64,000 nt of DNA from Salinibacillus kushneri (GCF_900111405.1 NZ_FOHJ01000001.1:310001-374000), one strand, 5' to 3'; shown: positions 44,405 through 54,648, numbered from the stretch's first letter. Made by a program: numbers and translations. The notes: generated from the letters alone by a model not told the origin.

Positions 44405-45226
44405 CTACACATATTCGACAAAGCGTCTTTTCATCAGCTTCAAGGTTTCATCTCCAGGCATATCCCAGATTTCCTGATTAATAACTTCCACCTCTACTGC
44501 GTCAGAATATCCATTTTCATCTACAGCCTTACGAATACGGGGTATATCAATAACACCGTCTCCCATCATCGATCTTCCCTTAAAAATATCAGGTAGTGGT
44601 ACTTTCCAATCTGATACATGAAAACCGAGAATGTTTCCTTTAGCACGTTCGATTTCTTCATACAGAAATGGGTCCCACCATACATGAAATACATCTACAA
44701 TAACCCCTACTTGTTTGGAACCCAATGATTCTTGTAATGTGTTAGCTTCTCCTAACGTTGTAATGACCGAACGATCGGCAGTATACATAGGATGAAGAGG
44801 CTCTATTCCAAGTTTTACACCATACTGTTCTGCAAAAGGAATAATCGATTCAATTCCTTCTTTTACCCATTTACGACTTTCTTGCAAATTTTTATTGGGT
44901 GCCGGTCCGCATACAAGGACAAGCACCTTGCTTCCTAATTCTGCTGCCTCTTCAATTGCACGTTTATTATCATCTATGCGGTCTTGACGTTCAGAAGATG
45001 TAAGAGCTGGGAACATTCCACCACGGCATAAGCTTGAAACCTCAAGGTTAGCCGATTCAATTAAGTTCTTACTCTTTTTCAATCCAAATTCAGCAATTTT
45101 ATGCCGCCAAATCGAAATAGCAGGAATTTCGTGACGTACACAGCCTTCTATTGCTTCTTCTAAAGACCAATTTTCCGTTGTGATTTGGTTCAGACTTATT
45201 CTGTTAACATCTATTTGTTTGTTCAT
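44405..45226 (-). CDS. Sugar isomerase/epimerase-like TIM-barrel protein
   Basis: 273 residues of the xylose-isomerase-like TIM barrel family (AP endonuclease 2 fold): RHEIPAISIWRHKIAEFG, LGIEPLHPMYTADRSVITTLGEA with metal-binding Glu, VGVIVDVFHVWWDP with Asp and His, GFHVSDWKVP, GDGVIDIPRIRKAVDENGYSDAVEVEVI with the last metal Glu. Such proteins isomerise, epimerise or dehydrate keto-sugars. ATG follows GGAGG and overlaps the DUF993 stop (ATGA). The tight overlap implies a joint function with DUF993 and oxidoreductase 3. Confidence 0.88.
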   Translation of the reverse strand: MNKQIDVNRISLNQITTENWSLEEAIEGCVRHEIPAISIWRHKIAEFGLKKSKNLIESANLEVSSLCRGGMFPALTSSERQDRIDDNKRAIEEAAELGSKVLVLVCGPAPNKNLQESRKWVKEGIESIIPFAEQYGVKLGIEPLHPMYTADRSVITTLGEANTLQESLGSKQVGVIVDVFHVWWDPFLYEEIERAKGNILGFHVSDWKVPLPDIFKGRSMMGDGVIDIPRIRKAVDENGYSDAVEVEVINQEIWDMPGDETLKLMKRRFVEYV

Positions 45227-46407
45227 TTCACGGCCTCCATTTGCTGAACTCCCGCTAATTTCAGTAGAGGTTTAAACCGTTCAGCTGCCTGTTCAGGATC
45301 CATCAGTACTCCTGCCTGATTCGCCATTTCAAAAAGTTTTGCAAAATGGATGATAGATCTTGAACTCTCAGCCCCTCCAACCATACGAAAATGAAGTTGA
45401 TGTCCATTCAAGTAGGCTAAAAATACAACACCCGTTTTATAAGCGAATGTCGGTGTTTGAAATATATGACGAGCAAGGGGGACAGTTCGATCTAATTTTT
45501 CTCTGAATTGCTTGCGATTGCCTTGATCTAAGTCCTGTAAAGCTGATGCAGCTGCTGGAGCAATAGCGTCAAAAATTCCTAACAGAGCATCACTGTACCC
45601 CTGTTCATCGCCTTCAATTAAGGATGGATAATTGAAATCATCTCCTGAATACATCCTTACCGTTTCCGGCAAACGTCGACGCATTTGAATTTCCTTGTCT
45701 GCATCCAATAACGATATTTTGATGCCTTCAACTTTATCAGCATGAGTTTCAATAATACGCAGACAAACCTCCATTGCCTTATCTAAGTCATGATATCCCC
45801 AATATCCTGATAAATTCGGGTCAAACATATCTCCTAGCCAGTGAATAATGACAGGCTGAGACACCTGGTTCAGAATTTTGTCATAAACATACTCATAATC
45901 CTCAGGTGATTGTGCGCAGGCAGCAAGTGCACGGCTAGCCATCATTATTACCTTACTGCCCGCCCCTTCCACATAGGATACTTGTTCTTCATAGGCTTCC
46001 ACAACATCTTCAATTGTGACATTGGTTCCTGGTTCTAAGTGATCTGTACCTGCACCGCTTGCTATGTTTCCTCCTACACTTTTAGCTTCCTGGACTGAAC
46101 GAGTAATGAGTTCTTTTGCATGTTTCCATTGTAGCCCCATTCCTCGTTGCGCCGTATCCATTGCCTCAGCTACAGATAAGCCTAGTGACCATAGATAATG
46201 TCTATACTTCATGGTTAACTCCCAGTCAATAACCGGCTCTCTAACTGGGTCATTACTTCCAAAAGGATTTGCAACAACATGTGCAGCTGAATAAGCTACA
46301 CGGGATGTAAAAGAACTTCCTTCAGGATTTGCCAGTCCATTCATTTGGGTTAATTCATAACGATACGTGCTTCCATCCTGTTTTGGTAAATAAATCGAAG
46401 TGCTCAT
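45223..46407 (-). CDS. DUF993 protein (aldolase-like TIM barrel)
   Basis: 394 residues of DUF993, a family related in fold to dihydrodipicolinate synthase. No enzyme activity is established that I know of. VEGIKISLLDADKE near 225 resembles the Schiff-base Lys strand of class I aldolases (GIK), and IASGAGTDHLEPG, VIIHWLGDMFDPNLSGYWG and MVGGAESSRSIIHF are conserved-looking segments. ATG follows AAGGGG. It overlaps both neighbours by four bases. I infer cleavage or dehydration of a keto-sugar acid made by the oxidoreductases. Confidence 0.82.
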   Translation of the reverse strand: MSTSIYLPKQDGSTYRYELTQMNGLANPEGSSFTSRVAYSAAHVVANPFGSNDPVREPVIDWELTMKYRHYLWSLGLSVAEAMDTAQRGMGLQWKHAKELITRSVQEAKSVGGNIASGAGTDHLEPGTNVTIEDVVEAYEEQVSYVEGAGSKVIMMASRALAACAQSPEDYEYVYDKILNQVSQPVIIHWLGDMFDPNLSGYWGYHDLDKAMEVCLRIIETHADKVEGIKISLLDADKEIQMRRRLPETVRMYSGDDFNYPSLIEGDEQGYSDALLGIFDAIAPAAASALQDLDQGNRKQFREKLDRTVPLARHIFQTPTFAYKTGVVFLAYLNGHQLHFRMVGGAESSRSIIHFAKLFEMANQAGVLMDPEQAAERFKPLLKLAGVQQMEAVK

Positions 46408-47579
46408 ACCAATTGTCCCCTTAATGTTAATTCTGGCACTTCCAGAAAACGTCGCTCTTCAGAAGATTTCAATGCTAAGTTAGCAAGCTGCATACCTTTG
46501 GCTCCTTCTAATAAATCCCATGCGAACGGGGCATCTTCCCAAACATACTTCAGAAACATTTCCCACTGTATTTTAAAAGCGTTATTAAATACTTGATTAG
46601 CAGGAATTTCTTCCCATTGTGTCTGATAATCAATTTTGTTTTCTATGTCCGGGTTCCAAACTGGTTTTGGTGTATTGACACGATGCTGTGTCTTACATCC
46701 TCGAAGACCTGCAACAGCACTTCCCTCTGTACCATCCACTTGAATGGTCAGTAAGTCATCACGATCAACACGAACAGCCCACGATGAATTCACACTGGCA
46801 ATTACACCATCTTCCAGTTCCAGAAGAGCATAAGCAGCATCATCTGCTGTGGCATCATATTGTCTACCCTGTTCATCCACTCGTTCTGGAATATGGGTTA
46901 CGGTTAATACAGATAAGGATTTGATGGATCCAAAAAGATGATCAAGCACATAACGCCAATGTGGAAACATATCGACAACAATGCCACCGCCTTCTTCTTT
47001 TTTATAATTCCATGACGGTCGTTGTCCCTCTTGCCAATCCCCTTCAAATACCCAATATCCGAATTCCATCCGAACCGAAAGAACTTTTCCAAAGAATCCA
47101 GCATCCAATAATCGTTTTAATTTCATAATTCCTGGCAAGAATAATTTATCTTGAACTACCCCATTTTTTACACCTGCTTCATCTGCAAGCTTTGCTAATT
47201 CCATGGAACCCTCTAATGATGTGGACGTTGGTTTTTCACAATAGATATGTTTGTTAGCTTTAATGGCTCTCTTAATTGCAGCCTCTCTCAAAGAAGTAGT
47301 TTGAGAATCAAAGTAAATCAAATTATAATCATCTTCTAGTGCCACTGATAAATCTGTAGTCCAGCGTTTTATATCATAGTTTTCAGCAAGTGTTTTCAGT
47401 TTTTCTGGGTTGCGACCAACAAGGATAGGGTCTGGTATAAGAAAATCACCACCTGCGAGCTCGACTCCGCCTTGTTCACGAATCGCAACAATAGAACGAA
47501 TTAGATGTTGTCTTGTTCCCATCCTACCTGTAACACCATTCATAATAATCCCGATATAATGTGTAGTCATATCATTCAT
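46404..47579 (-). CDS. Gfo/Idh/MocA-family oxidoreductase 3
   Basis: 391 residues. Rossmann start YIGIIMNGVTGRMGTRQHLIRS, with RAIKANKHIYCEKPTSTSLEGSMELAKLAD carrying EKP, and a C-terminal domain with DMFPHWRYVLDHLFG (His region). The N-terminal MNGVTGRMG is unusual for the family and recalls dihydrodipicolinate reductase-like proteins. First enzyme gene of the operon; the start may be ATG 47579 or ATG 47570, the latter 11 bases from GGAGG. Reads the same way as the AraC gene just upstream. Confidence 0.86.
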   Translation of the reverse strand: MNDMTTHYIGIIMNGVTGRMGTRQHLIRSIVAIREQGGVELAGGDFLIPDPILVGRNPEKLKTLAENYDIKRWTTDLSVALEDDYNLIYFDSQTTSLREAAIKRAIKANKHIYCEKPTSTSLEGSMELAKLADEAGVKNGVVQDKLFLPGIMKLKRLLDAGFFGKVLSVRMEFGYWVFEGDWQEGQRPSWNYKKEEGGGIVVDMFPHWRYVLDHLFGSIKSLSVLTVTHIPERVDEQGRQYDATADDAAYALLELEDGVIASVNSSWAVRVDRDDLLTIQVDGTEGSAVAGLRGCKTQHRVNTPKPVWNPDIENKIDYQTQWEEIPANQVFNNAFKIQWEMFLKYVWEDAPFAWDLLEGAKGMQLANLALKSSEERRFLEVPELTLRGQLV

Positions 47580-47694
47580 TCCCTCCTTCTTTCATTACAA
47601 CAAGTGTAACTTCAACTTAAAACAGCGTCTTATTAGAAGGGGAAATATATTCTCAATTTCGGAATTACTTTACATCAGATTATGCTTATACCAC

Positions 47695-48513
47695 TTACCT
47701 ATTTATATGGGATTCTCGATACATGTTTGGTGGAACTCCTGCGTCCCTTTTAAACAAACGATAAAAGGTAGGGAGTGATTCAAATCCAACTTCAAAACAA
47801 ATCGAAACAATATCTTTATCAGTTTCAACCAGCATCTGCTTTACTGCGCCCAGCCTTACTTTAGTTAAGTACTGTATCGGAGTCATGTCGTAGTATTCTT
47901 TAAAAATACTCTGTATGTATCGCTTACTCATCCCCATCCGGGTAGAAAGATCTTCGGCATTTTTAATTTCAAAATAGTGGGTTTCAATAAAATGCTTCAA
48001 TCGTTCAACACGTAACGTATTCATATCCATATGGGCAGTAGTTTCCTGGGACGAACGTGCAATAATAAAAAGTAATTCAGCCATATAAATCCGTAAAGCC
48101 ATATGCCAGAAGGGATTATACTGAGATTGTTCATATAACATTTTCCGAAGCAGTTGCCGTAGCTCACTGCTATCAAAGATACTTAATTTATGTACCCGTG
48201 CCTTATAAAATACTTCCTTAACCAATTGATTGTTTACTTCCTCACTTAAAGCGTTTGCATCAAATTCAAGTACTAACACCGTCATCTTTGATTTTGCTGC
48301 GATGGAATGCTTTGTTTTCGGAGGAATAATAATAAAATGGTCTTTAACAATATGAAACGCCTGATGATTCAGCGTACAAATACCTTCTCCTTCCAGAGAG
48401 TATAAAATCTGATGCGTTTGATGGTCATGAGGTTTCACTTGACCCTTCTCATTATGTTTACTTTCATAGAGAGAAATAATTGCAGACTGGTTCATACTGA
48501 TTTGCTTATTCAT
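47695..48513 (-). CDS. AraC-family regulator of the DUF993 cluster
   Basis: 272 residues. N-terminal cupin for ligand binding (KPHDHQTHQILYSLEGEGICTLN, IIPPKTKHSIAA), then two helix-turn-helix units at the C terminus (NAEDLSTRMGMSKRYIQSIFKEYYDMTPIQYL, DIVSICFEVGFESLPTFYRLFKRDAGVPP). ATG follows GGGAGGG. It precedes the oxidoreductase operon by 116 bases on the same strand and probably activates it in response to the pathway sugar. Confidence 0.92.
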   Translation of the reverse strand: MNKQISMNQSAIISLYESKHNEKGQVKPHDHQTHQILYSLEGEGICTLNHQAFHIVKDHFIIIPPKTKHSIAAKSKMTVLVLEFDANALSEEVNNQLVKEVFYKARVHKLSIFDSSELRQLLRKMLYEQSQYNPFWHMALRIYMAELLFIIARSSQETTAHMDMNTLRVERLKHFIETHYFEIKNAEDLSTRMGMSKRYIQSIFKEYYDMTPIQYLTKVRLGAVKQMLVETDKDIVSICFEVGFESLPTFYRLFKRDAGVPPNMYRESHINR

Positions 48514-48724
48514 ACCATTCCCTCCCCAGCCAAATGACTGCTGTTGAAATTAAATAATAATGATAGTAAAAAAATTATTCTTCTTTTGTATTAGTTTATC
48601 ATAATTCATTTTATTTTGAATTTTTTTACATCGAAAAATACTATTTGAATAGTGGATACAGGACAGATGATAAAAGGGGAAGGATAGAGGTGTAATCCTG
48701 GATTTCCGGTTCGATTTAGAAATA

Positions 48725-48768
48725 AGCATCTTGCTATAATCGTTATATCAGGATTATAGCAAGATGCT
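48725..48768 (-). terminator. Terminator of the lut operon
   Basis: 17-bp stem AGCATCTTGCTATAATC / GATTATAGCAAGATGCT with a 10-base loop, 40 bases after lutC. Confidence 0.8.
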
Positions 48769-48808
48769 ATTTAACTACAGAAGGACTTTCTCTGTTTTAC
48801 AATCAGAA

Positions 48809-49510
48809 TCAATCATCAACAATAATATAAGTAGCTTTAATAGGCCCGTGTACACCAACTATTAAATTCATCTCAATATCCGCACTGTTACTAGGACCTG
48901 AAATAAAATTCACACATGATGCAACCTGTTCGCCATTAGCCACTTTCTCTTCAATCATTTCTGCCGCCTGTGTCATCCTCGGTACTATGGTGTTTTTTGG
49001 AATAATGGCGATATACGTTGACGGAAGTAGACTTACAGAACGACCCTTACCGGCATCACTGAACAAAACCACCGTACCAGATTCAGCTAATGTGATATCA
49101 CTAAAGGTAATCCCTAAATTCGCCTGTTCGGTAATCCTGATGTTTTCATCCCCCAATCGAGGATCCCATACGTGAATATTTAGATCTTCCTGTGTCTCTA
49201 GATTAACCTGAAAATCCTGAAACCTAGGATCATCCCATGTAACAACCTGGCCACCACCATTGTCTTTAATCATATCCTGAATGGTGCTGGAAAGCTGTTC
49301 TTTATTCGTTTCAAGAACCTCTGTATGAATACTTTTACATTGCTCTTTAAGTATATCAACCAATTCATCCTGACTGGCATCCTTCAATACATTCCATTGG
49401 GGCTGATGCTTCCATTCAGGTCTTTCAACAGTATCCATGATTCGCTCACGACCCAATTGTCCTGCCACATGATTGAGAAAATGCTTCTTATTCATTATTT
49501 TACCAGCCAT
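48809..49510 (-). CDS. lutC: Lactate utilisation protein C
   Basis: Third component of the LutABC L-lactate dehydrogenase complex. 233 residues; YkgG/LUD domain with LGITFSDITLAESGTVVLFS, SLLPSTYIAIIPKNTIVPRMTQA and FISGPSNSADIEMNLIVGVHGP. The ATG shares its A with the lutB TGA stop, and GGGAGG lies seven bases upstream; a start at 49543 would sit inside lutB and is rejected. Confidence 0.95.
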   Translation of the reverse strand: MAGKIMNKKHFLNHVAGQLGRERIMDTVERPEWKHQPQWNVLKDASQDELVDILKEQCKSIHTEVLETNKEQLSSTIQDMIKDNGGGQVVTWDDPRFQDFQVNLETQEDLNIHVWDPRLGDENIRITEQANLGITFSDITLAESGTVVLFSDAGKGRSVSLLPSTYIAIIPKNTIVPRMTQAAEMIEEKVANGEQVASCVNFISGPSNSADIEMNLIVGVHGPIKATYIIVDD

Positions 49511-50934
49511 CACGATTCCTCCCTTTGCCGCTTTTTGTACCAATCTCGGAATCGTTGTTTTCCTGGGGCAGGGAAGTCCCGAGCTGTAGTCCAGCTTTTT
49601 AACGGGCCAACACCTTTACTAATCACTTCATCTTTCACCATTGGTTTCATTACTTTCGGTGCCAGTTTTGTTCCAATATTATACATTGTTGGTGATGCGG
49701 TGCCCATACCGAACGCCTTCATACTTATGTTTTCGAATACAGGGGCTTCTCCTTTTTCTTCCACAATTTTTTCCCGATGCCTGATTAACAGTTCATGTAA
49801 CGGGATTTTTACTGGACATGCTTCCGTACAAGCCCCACAAAGGGACGATGCATAAGGAAGCTCTTTATGATCCTCATAGCCTCCTAATAGAGGTGTTAAA
49901 ACAGCGCCGATTGGTCCAGGATAAATGGAACCATAAGCATGCCCTCCAATATGACGATAAACCGGGCAAACATTAATACAAGCTGCACAGCGTATGCAAT
50001 GAAGGGCAGATTGAAATTCTGTTCCGAGAATTTTCGATCGCCCATTATCTACAATGACCAGGTGAAACTCCTCTGGTCCATCCACATCATCCTCTTCCTT
50101 AACGCCCGTTAAAGAGGTTATATAGCTGGTTAGTTTTTGCCCTACTGCGGCTCTTGTTAACAGACTGACCAGCACTTCCATGTCATTCCATGTTGGAGCA
50201 ACTCGCTCCATCCCCATAACGGTAATCTGTGTATCAGGAAGTGATGTGACCATCCTCGCATTTCCTTCATTTGTGACCAGTGTAACCGTACCTGTATCGG
50301 CTACTGCAAAATTACATCCCGTAATCCCAATATCCGCATCTAAAAATTCTTCACGTAATTTTTCTCTTGCAAAGAGTGCTAATTCTTCTGGTTTATCTGT
50401 TTTGGAATAGCCTAATTTGTCGTGAAAAACTTCTCGAATCTGCTCTCTATTCTTGTGAAGGGCTGGCGTTACAATATGAGATGGGGGATCGACATCATCG
50501 TTTTGTAAAATCCATTCTCCTAAATCTGTTTCCACTACTTCTGCCCCGATATCCTTCAAGGCATCATTAAGACCAATCTCTTCACTTACCATCGACTTGG
50601 ATTTCGCTATTTTTTTTGCTTCCTTCTTTTTCACTACATTTGTAATATAGTTGTTTGCCTCTTCAGCTGTTTGTGCAAAATAGACATGGCCGCCTCTTTC
50701 TGCAACCTTTTCACTTAACAAATCAAGATAATAATCGATGTTTTCCAGCGTATGAGTACGGATTTCCTCACCTAGATTACGCCATTCTTCCCAACCTCCC
50801 AACTCTTCAGCGGCATTTAAACGACCGTTTCTGAACCTGGTTTGTGCAGACGAAACAGCCCCGCGCATAAAGGTATCAGATAATCCTTCCTGAACCCGTT
50901 CATCAAACTTCTCTGCTCCAATTTTCATACTCAT
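49510..50934 (-). CDS. lutB: Lactate utilisation iron-sulfur protein B
   Basis: 474 residues, the usual length. An N-terminal LUD-type domain ([41 protein letters not shown]) is followed by two 4Fe-4S clusters: [19 protein letters not shown] and [18 protein letters not shown]. It carries electrons in the oxidation of L-lactate to pyruvate. GGAGG is 12 bases before the first ATG and 18 before the next. Middle gene of lutABC. Confidence 0.96.
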   Translation of the reverse strand: MSMKIGAEKFDERVQEGLSDTFMRGAVSSAQTRFRNGRLNAAEELGGWEEWRNLGEEIRTHTLENIDYYLDLLSEKVAERGGHVYFAQTAEEANNYITNVVKKKEAKKIAKSKSMVSEEIGLNDALKDIGAEVVETDLGEWILQNDDVDPPSHIVTPALHKNREQIREVFHDKLGYSKTDKPEELALFAREKLREEFLDADIGITGCNFAVADTGTVTLVTNEGNARMVTSLPDTQITVMGMERVAPTWNDMEVLVSLLTRAAVGQKLTSYITSLTGVKEEDDVDGPEEFHLVIVDNGRSKILGTEFQSALHCIRCAACINVCPVYRHIGGHAYGSIYPGPIGAVLTPLLGGYEDHKELPYASSLCGACTEACPVKIPLHELLIRHREKIVEEKGEAPVFENISMKAFGMGTASPTMYNIGTKLAPKVMKPMVKDEVISKGVGPLKSWTTARDFPAPGKQRFRDWYKKRQREES

Positions 50935-50954
50935 AACAAACAGGATCCTCCTTT

Positions 50955-51674
50955 TTAACCCTGACGGTTTAAAATTGAGGCTATATGCATAACTTTAACC
51001 GGTTTATTCTCTCTACTGATTCTTCCACCAATATTCATTAAACAGCCACAATCTGCGCCAATCAGGATATCTGCATTCGCTTCATCAACATGCTTAGCTT
51101 TCTCCGCAACCATTTGTTCTGATATTTCAGGCATTTTTACAGAAAATGTTCCTCCAAAACCACAGCAATCATGAGCGTTTGGCAGACTGACTAACTCTAA
51201 GCCTTCTACTTGTTCTAATAGCTTAAGAGGAGCCTCCCTTTCATTTAGTAGCCGTGACATATGGCAAGATGTATGGTAGGTAGCTTTGGCATGGTAAGCA
51301 GCTCCTACATCTTCAGTTTGTAAAACATGAACAATAAACTGAGTAAGCTCGTATGTTTTATCCGCTAACGCTATGGCCCTGTCCTCCCATTTAGGATCAC
51401 CCTTAAATACATTGGGATATTCCGTAAACATGGTGGCACAGGAGCCAGATGGAGTGACGACATAATCAGCATGTTCAAATACCTCAATCATGTGCTTCAT
51501 CGATTTTCTGGCATCACTAACATAGCCACTATTGTAAGCTGGCTGCCCGCAGCATGTTTGGGCCTCTGGGAAGTCTATGTCACAACCTAATTTTTCTAAC
51601 AACTCTACGGTGTCCTTACCGACATCTCCGTAAAAAATATCTGAAAGACAGGTTATAAATAGGGATACTTTCAT
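50955..51674 (-). CDS. lutA: Lactate utilisation protein A (CCG-domain)
   Basis: 239 residues with two cysteine-rich CCG domains: [13 protein letters not shown] and [20 protein letters not shown], as in GlpC/HdrB-type proteins that bind a 4Fe-4S cluster and pass electrons to the quinone pool. Together with LutB and LutC it turns L-lactate into pyruvate. ATG follows AGGAAG. It lies 44 bases after the ribulokinase gene, so lutABC appears to be co-transcribed with a sugar kinase. Confidence 0.95.
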   Translation of the reverse strand: MKVSLFITCLSDIFYGDVGKDTVELLEKLGCDIDFPEAQTCCGQPAYNSGYVSDARKSMKHMIEVFEHADYVVTPSGSCATMFTEYPNVFKGDPKWEDRAIALADKTYELTQFIVHVLQTEDVGAAYHAKATYHTSCHMSRLLNEREAPLKLLEQVEGLELVSLPNAHDCCGFGGTFSVKMPEISEQMVAEKAKHVDEANADILIGADCGCLMNIGGRISRENKPVKVMHIASILNRQG

Positions 51675-51718
51675 GCTCTCATCACTTCCTATTTAAATAT
51701 TTAAAGATTAGTAGATTC

Positions 51719-53392
51719 TTATTCACTAGACTGAGACCTTATTAATTTTAATCGACTCATAACATCATTCTCTCCGCGTCCGAAATAGTCATGCAGCTTA
51801 TTGTATTCCTGATAAAGCTGTTCATAAACGGCGACATTTTCAGGGATTGGTTCGTATGTTTCGTCTTTAATTCTGGCCATATTTTTTGCCGCATCAACAA
51901 TGGTGTTATAACCTCCGTGATCAGCACCAGCAGCAACAGCACCAAACATCGCCGCACCAACAGCCGGGGTCTGCTTGGAATCAGCTACTTTAATGGTACG
52001 GTTCGTGACATCTGCATAGATTTGCATTAATAATTTGTTTTTCTGAGGCAGACCACCACATGCATATAATTCATTTACAACCACGCCGTTTTTATGGAAG
52101 GCGTCTACAATTTTACGGGTTCCGAAAGCCGTTGCTTCTAATAGTGCACGGTAGATTTCCTCAGGTTTCGTTTGCAGGGTAGCCCCAACTAATAAACCAC
52201 TTAACTCTGTGTTGACCAGCACAGATCGGTTTCCGTTCCACCAGTCTAAAGCTAATAACCCGGACTGCCCTGGTTTATAATTAGAGGCTTCACGCTCCAG
52301 CCATTGATGAACATTGATTCCCTCAGATTCAGCTTCTTTTTCAACATAATCAGGAACAGCCTGATTTACATACCATGCAAAAATGTCACCAACAGCTGAT
52401 TGTCCAGCTTCGTAGCCATAATACCCAGGGATTATTCCATCTTCTACTACACCGCACATTCCCTCTACATTTAATTCTTTTTCCCCGAGTACCATATGAC
52501 AGAGGGAGGTTCCCATTGCCATCACCATTTTTCCAGGTGAGACTACGCCTACTCCTGGTACAGAGGCATGGGCATCAATAATTCCAACAGCAATAGCCGT
52601 TTTCGGGCTAAGCCCTATCAAACCAGCCATTTCCTGCGTGATTTGACCTGCTGACGTACCAAGAGGAACGACATCACCCTTAAGCTTCGTTTCTGCTAAA
52701 TTTTCCATTCGAGAGTCAAGAGCTTTGAAGAAATCATTATCTGGATAACCTTCTTCTTTATGCCAAACAGCCTTATAACCTGCTGTACAGCTATTACGAA
52801 GCAAGCGCCCCGTTAACTGTGAAACAACCCAATCGGCTGCTTCTACAAATTGGTCGGCTTCATCGTACACTTCTGGTGCTTCATCTAGAATTTGCCACAC
52901 CTTTGCTAACATCCATTCCGATGATAGCTTCCCACCATAACGAGGTAGAAACTTTTCTCCTCTTTTGGCTGCAAGATTATTAATCTGATTCGCATGCTCC
53001 TGCGCTGTATGATGTTTCCATAGCTTCACCCAGCTATGAGGATTCTGTTTCCAATCATCATCAAAACAGAGAGGATCTCCATTCGTATTGACGGGCAGCA
53101 TCGTACAGGCGGTAAAATCGATACCAAGACCCACAATATCTTCCGGATCAATTCCTGAATTTTTAACAACTGCTGGAACAGACTGTTTTAATACATCTAA
53201 ATAATCATTAGGGTGCTGTAAGGCCCATTCAAATCCAAGTTCAACCTCTGATTCTGGCAATGCTTCATCAATGACTCCATGTGAATATTCTGTTACGTAA
53301 TCTGTGATTTCTCTTCCATCATCTAATGATACTAAAACGGCACGCCCTGATTCTGTACCAAAATCGACTCCGATTGCATATTTCTTCGTCAT
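51719..53392 (-). CDS. araB: L-ribulokinase
   Basis: Phosphorylates L-ribulose (and often D-ribulose) to the 5-phosphate. 557 residues of the FGGY family, close in sequence to Bacillus Ara[59 protein letters not shown] and [14 protein letters not shown] near the nucleotide site. ATG 53392 is seven bases from GGAGG. AraA and AraD genes are not in the window; it sits between a sugar ABC transporter and lutABC, so the substrate could be another ketose. Confidence 0.9.
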   Translation of the reverse strand: MTKKYAIGVDFGTESGRAVLVSLDDGREITDYVTEYSHGVIDEALPESEVELGFEWALQHPNDYLDVLKQSVPAVVKNSGIDPEDIVGLGIDFTACTMLPVNTNGDPLCFDDDWKQNPHSWVKLWKHHTAQEHANQINNLAAKRGEKFLPRYGGKLSSEWMLAKVWQILDEAPEVYDEADQFVEAADWVVSQLTGRLLRNSCTAGYKAVWHKEEGYPDNDFFKALDSRMENLAETKLKGDVVPLGTSAGQITQEMAGLIGLSPKTAIAVGIIDAHASVPGVGVVSPGKMVMAMGTSLCHMVLGEKELNVEGMCGVVEDGIIPGYYGYEAGQSAVGDIFAWYVNQAVPDYVEKEAESEGINVHQWLEREASNYKPGQSGLLALDWWNGNRSVLVNTELSGLLVGATLQTKPEEIYRALLEATAFGTRKIVDAFHKNGVVVNELYACGGLPQKNKLLMQIYADVTNRTIKVADSKQTPAVGAAMFGAVAAGADHGGYNTIVDAAKNMARIKDETYEPIPENVAVYEQLYQEYNKLHDYFGRGENDVMSRLKLIRSQSSE

Positions 53393-53526
53393 CACTTAAC
53401 CTCCATTACTCTATGATAGTTTTAGTCGTACCTGAAATCATTCAGGATGAATTATAATTTATTTAAAAACCTCCTTTAAGACGATATGTGTTAGCGGGGA
53501 GTTAATTTAGAGGAAAAATGGAAGGA

Positions 53527-53553
53527 ATGCCCCGAGAGATGAGCTCGGGGCAT
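53527..53553 (-). terminator. Terminator of the sugar ABC operon
   Basis: Perfect 10-bp stem ATGCCCCGAG / CTCGGGGCAT, 13 bases after the binding-protein stop codon; the minus strand follows with CCATTTTTCC. Confidence 0.85.
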
Positions 53554-53565
53554 CCTATTCCAACT

Positions 53566-54609
53566 TTAGAAATTATAATCACCAGCATTTTCTTTGGTGA
53601 AGTCTTGTGGAGGTCCCATAATGACGGTTTTACCATCATCAACTACAGAAATTTCACCTACACCTTCTATTTCCTGGCCATCTTTCGGCATTTCACCTTC
53701 AGCAAGCATCTTACCTAATGCAACCGTTAAGTATCCTAGTTCTTCCGGATTCCATAGAACAGCCGTATCAAGGGAACCATCTTCAAGGAATGGCTTAGAA
53801 TCTGTAGGTAATGCGGAACCTACAACTGAAATTTCATCTTGAAGTCCTTCTTCCTGTACAGCCTGAGCTGCACCTAAAGGAGCTGGTGTAGAAACAGCTA
53901 AAACTCCTTTTAAGTCAGGATAGGATTTAATTAAATCGAGTGTTTTCTGATAAGCTACCTGTTGCTTCTCATCTGTAGGTATTTTTTCGGTTACAATTTC
54001 AATACCTGAATAGTTTTCATCAAACTCTGCTTTTGCAGCATCAATCCAGGCATTCAAGTTAGCTGCTGCTAGACCACCTGTCAAAATGGCAATTTCTCCA
54101 GATTCTGTTCCCATAGCTTCTACTAATTTTTGGGCCATGTGACGACCAAATTCTTCATCGTCTACCTGTTTTACGGATAGATCTACTTCATTAGCTGGAG
54201 TATCCCAGTCCATAACATGAATACCTTGGTCTTTTGCTTTTTTTAGTACAGGGTCAACAGATGCTGGGTCGTTTGGAGCAACCGCGATAACATCTACATC
54301 TTGAGAAATGAGATTTTCAATTTCCTGTACCTGCTGAGAAGCATCGGCTTGAGTAGTTCCTGTATAGTTTACATTTACACCTAGTTCTTCCCCTGCTCTT
54401 TCAGCACCTTTTTCAGATGCATTAAAGTATGGAATACCTACAAGCTTAGGCACAACAGCAATGGAAAATTCTTCGCTTCCTGAGTCACCGGAATCTCCAC
54501 CATCCGAGTTTCCGCTATCATCTGAGCCTCCACCACTTTCTGAAACACAGCCAGCTAAAATTCCGATAAAAAAGATGAGTGACAATAAACTTAAAGTAAG
54601 CTTCTTCAT
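53566..54609 (-). CDS. Sugar ABC binding lipoprotein (RhaS/LsrB-like)
   Basis: 347 residues; lipobox ILAGC near 18-22, a Gly/Asp/Ser-rich linker, then a type 1 periplasmic-binding fold. FSIAVVPKLVGIPYFNASEKGAERAG and the end FTKENAGDYNF follow autoinducer-2 binder LsrB and rhamnose binder RhaS. Of the LsrB ligand residues, the Lys (PKLVG) and the first Asp (MDWDTPA) are kept, but the Asp-Gln pair reads Asn-Leu (AANLNAW) and the Pro/Ala loop is changed, so a sugar, perhaps rhamnose, is more likely than autoinducer-2. Hairpin and cre-like site precede it. Confidence 0.85.
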   Translation of the reverse strand: MKKLTLSLLSLIFFIGILAGCVSESGGGSDDSGNSDGGDSGDSGSEEFSIAVVPKLVGIPYFNASEKGAERAGEELGVNVNYTGTTQADASQQVQEIENLISQDVDVIAVAPNDPASVDPVLKKAKDQGIHVMDWDTPANEVDLSVKQVDDEEFGRHMAQKLVEAMGTESGEIAILTGGLAAANLNAWIDAAKAEFDENYSGIEIVTEKIPTDEKQQVAYQKTLDLIKSYPDLKGVLAVSTPAPLGAAQAVQEEGLQDEISVVGSALPTDSKPFLEDGSLDTAVLWNPEELGYLTVALGKMLAEGEMPKDGQEIEGVGEISVVDDGKTVIMGPPQDFTKENAGDYNF

Positions 54610-54648
54610 GCTTTTCCTCCCCCTTTAGAGTTAATGTTTTATGTTTAA

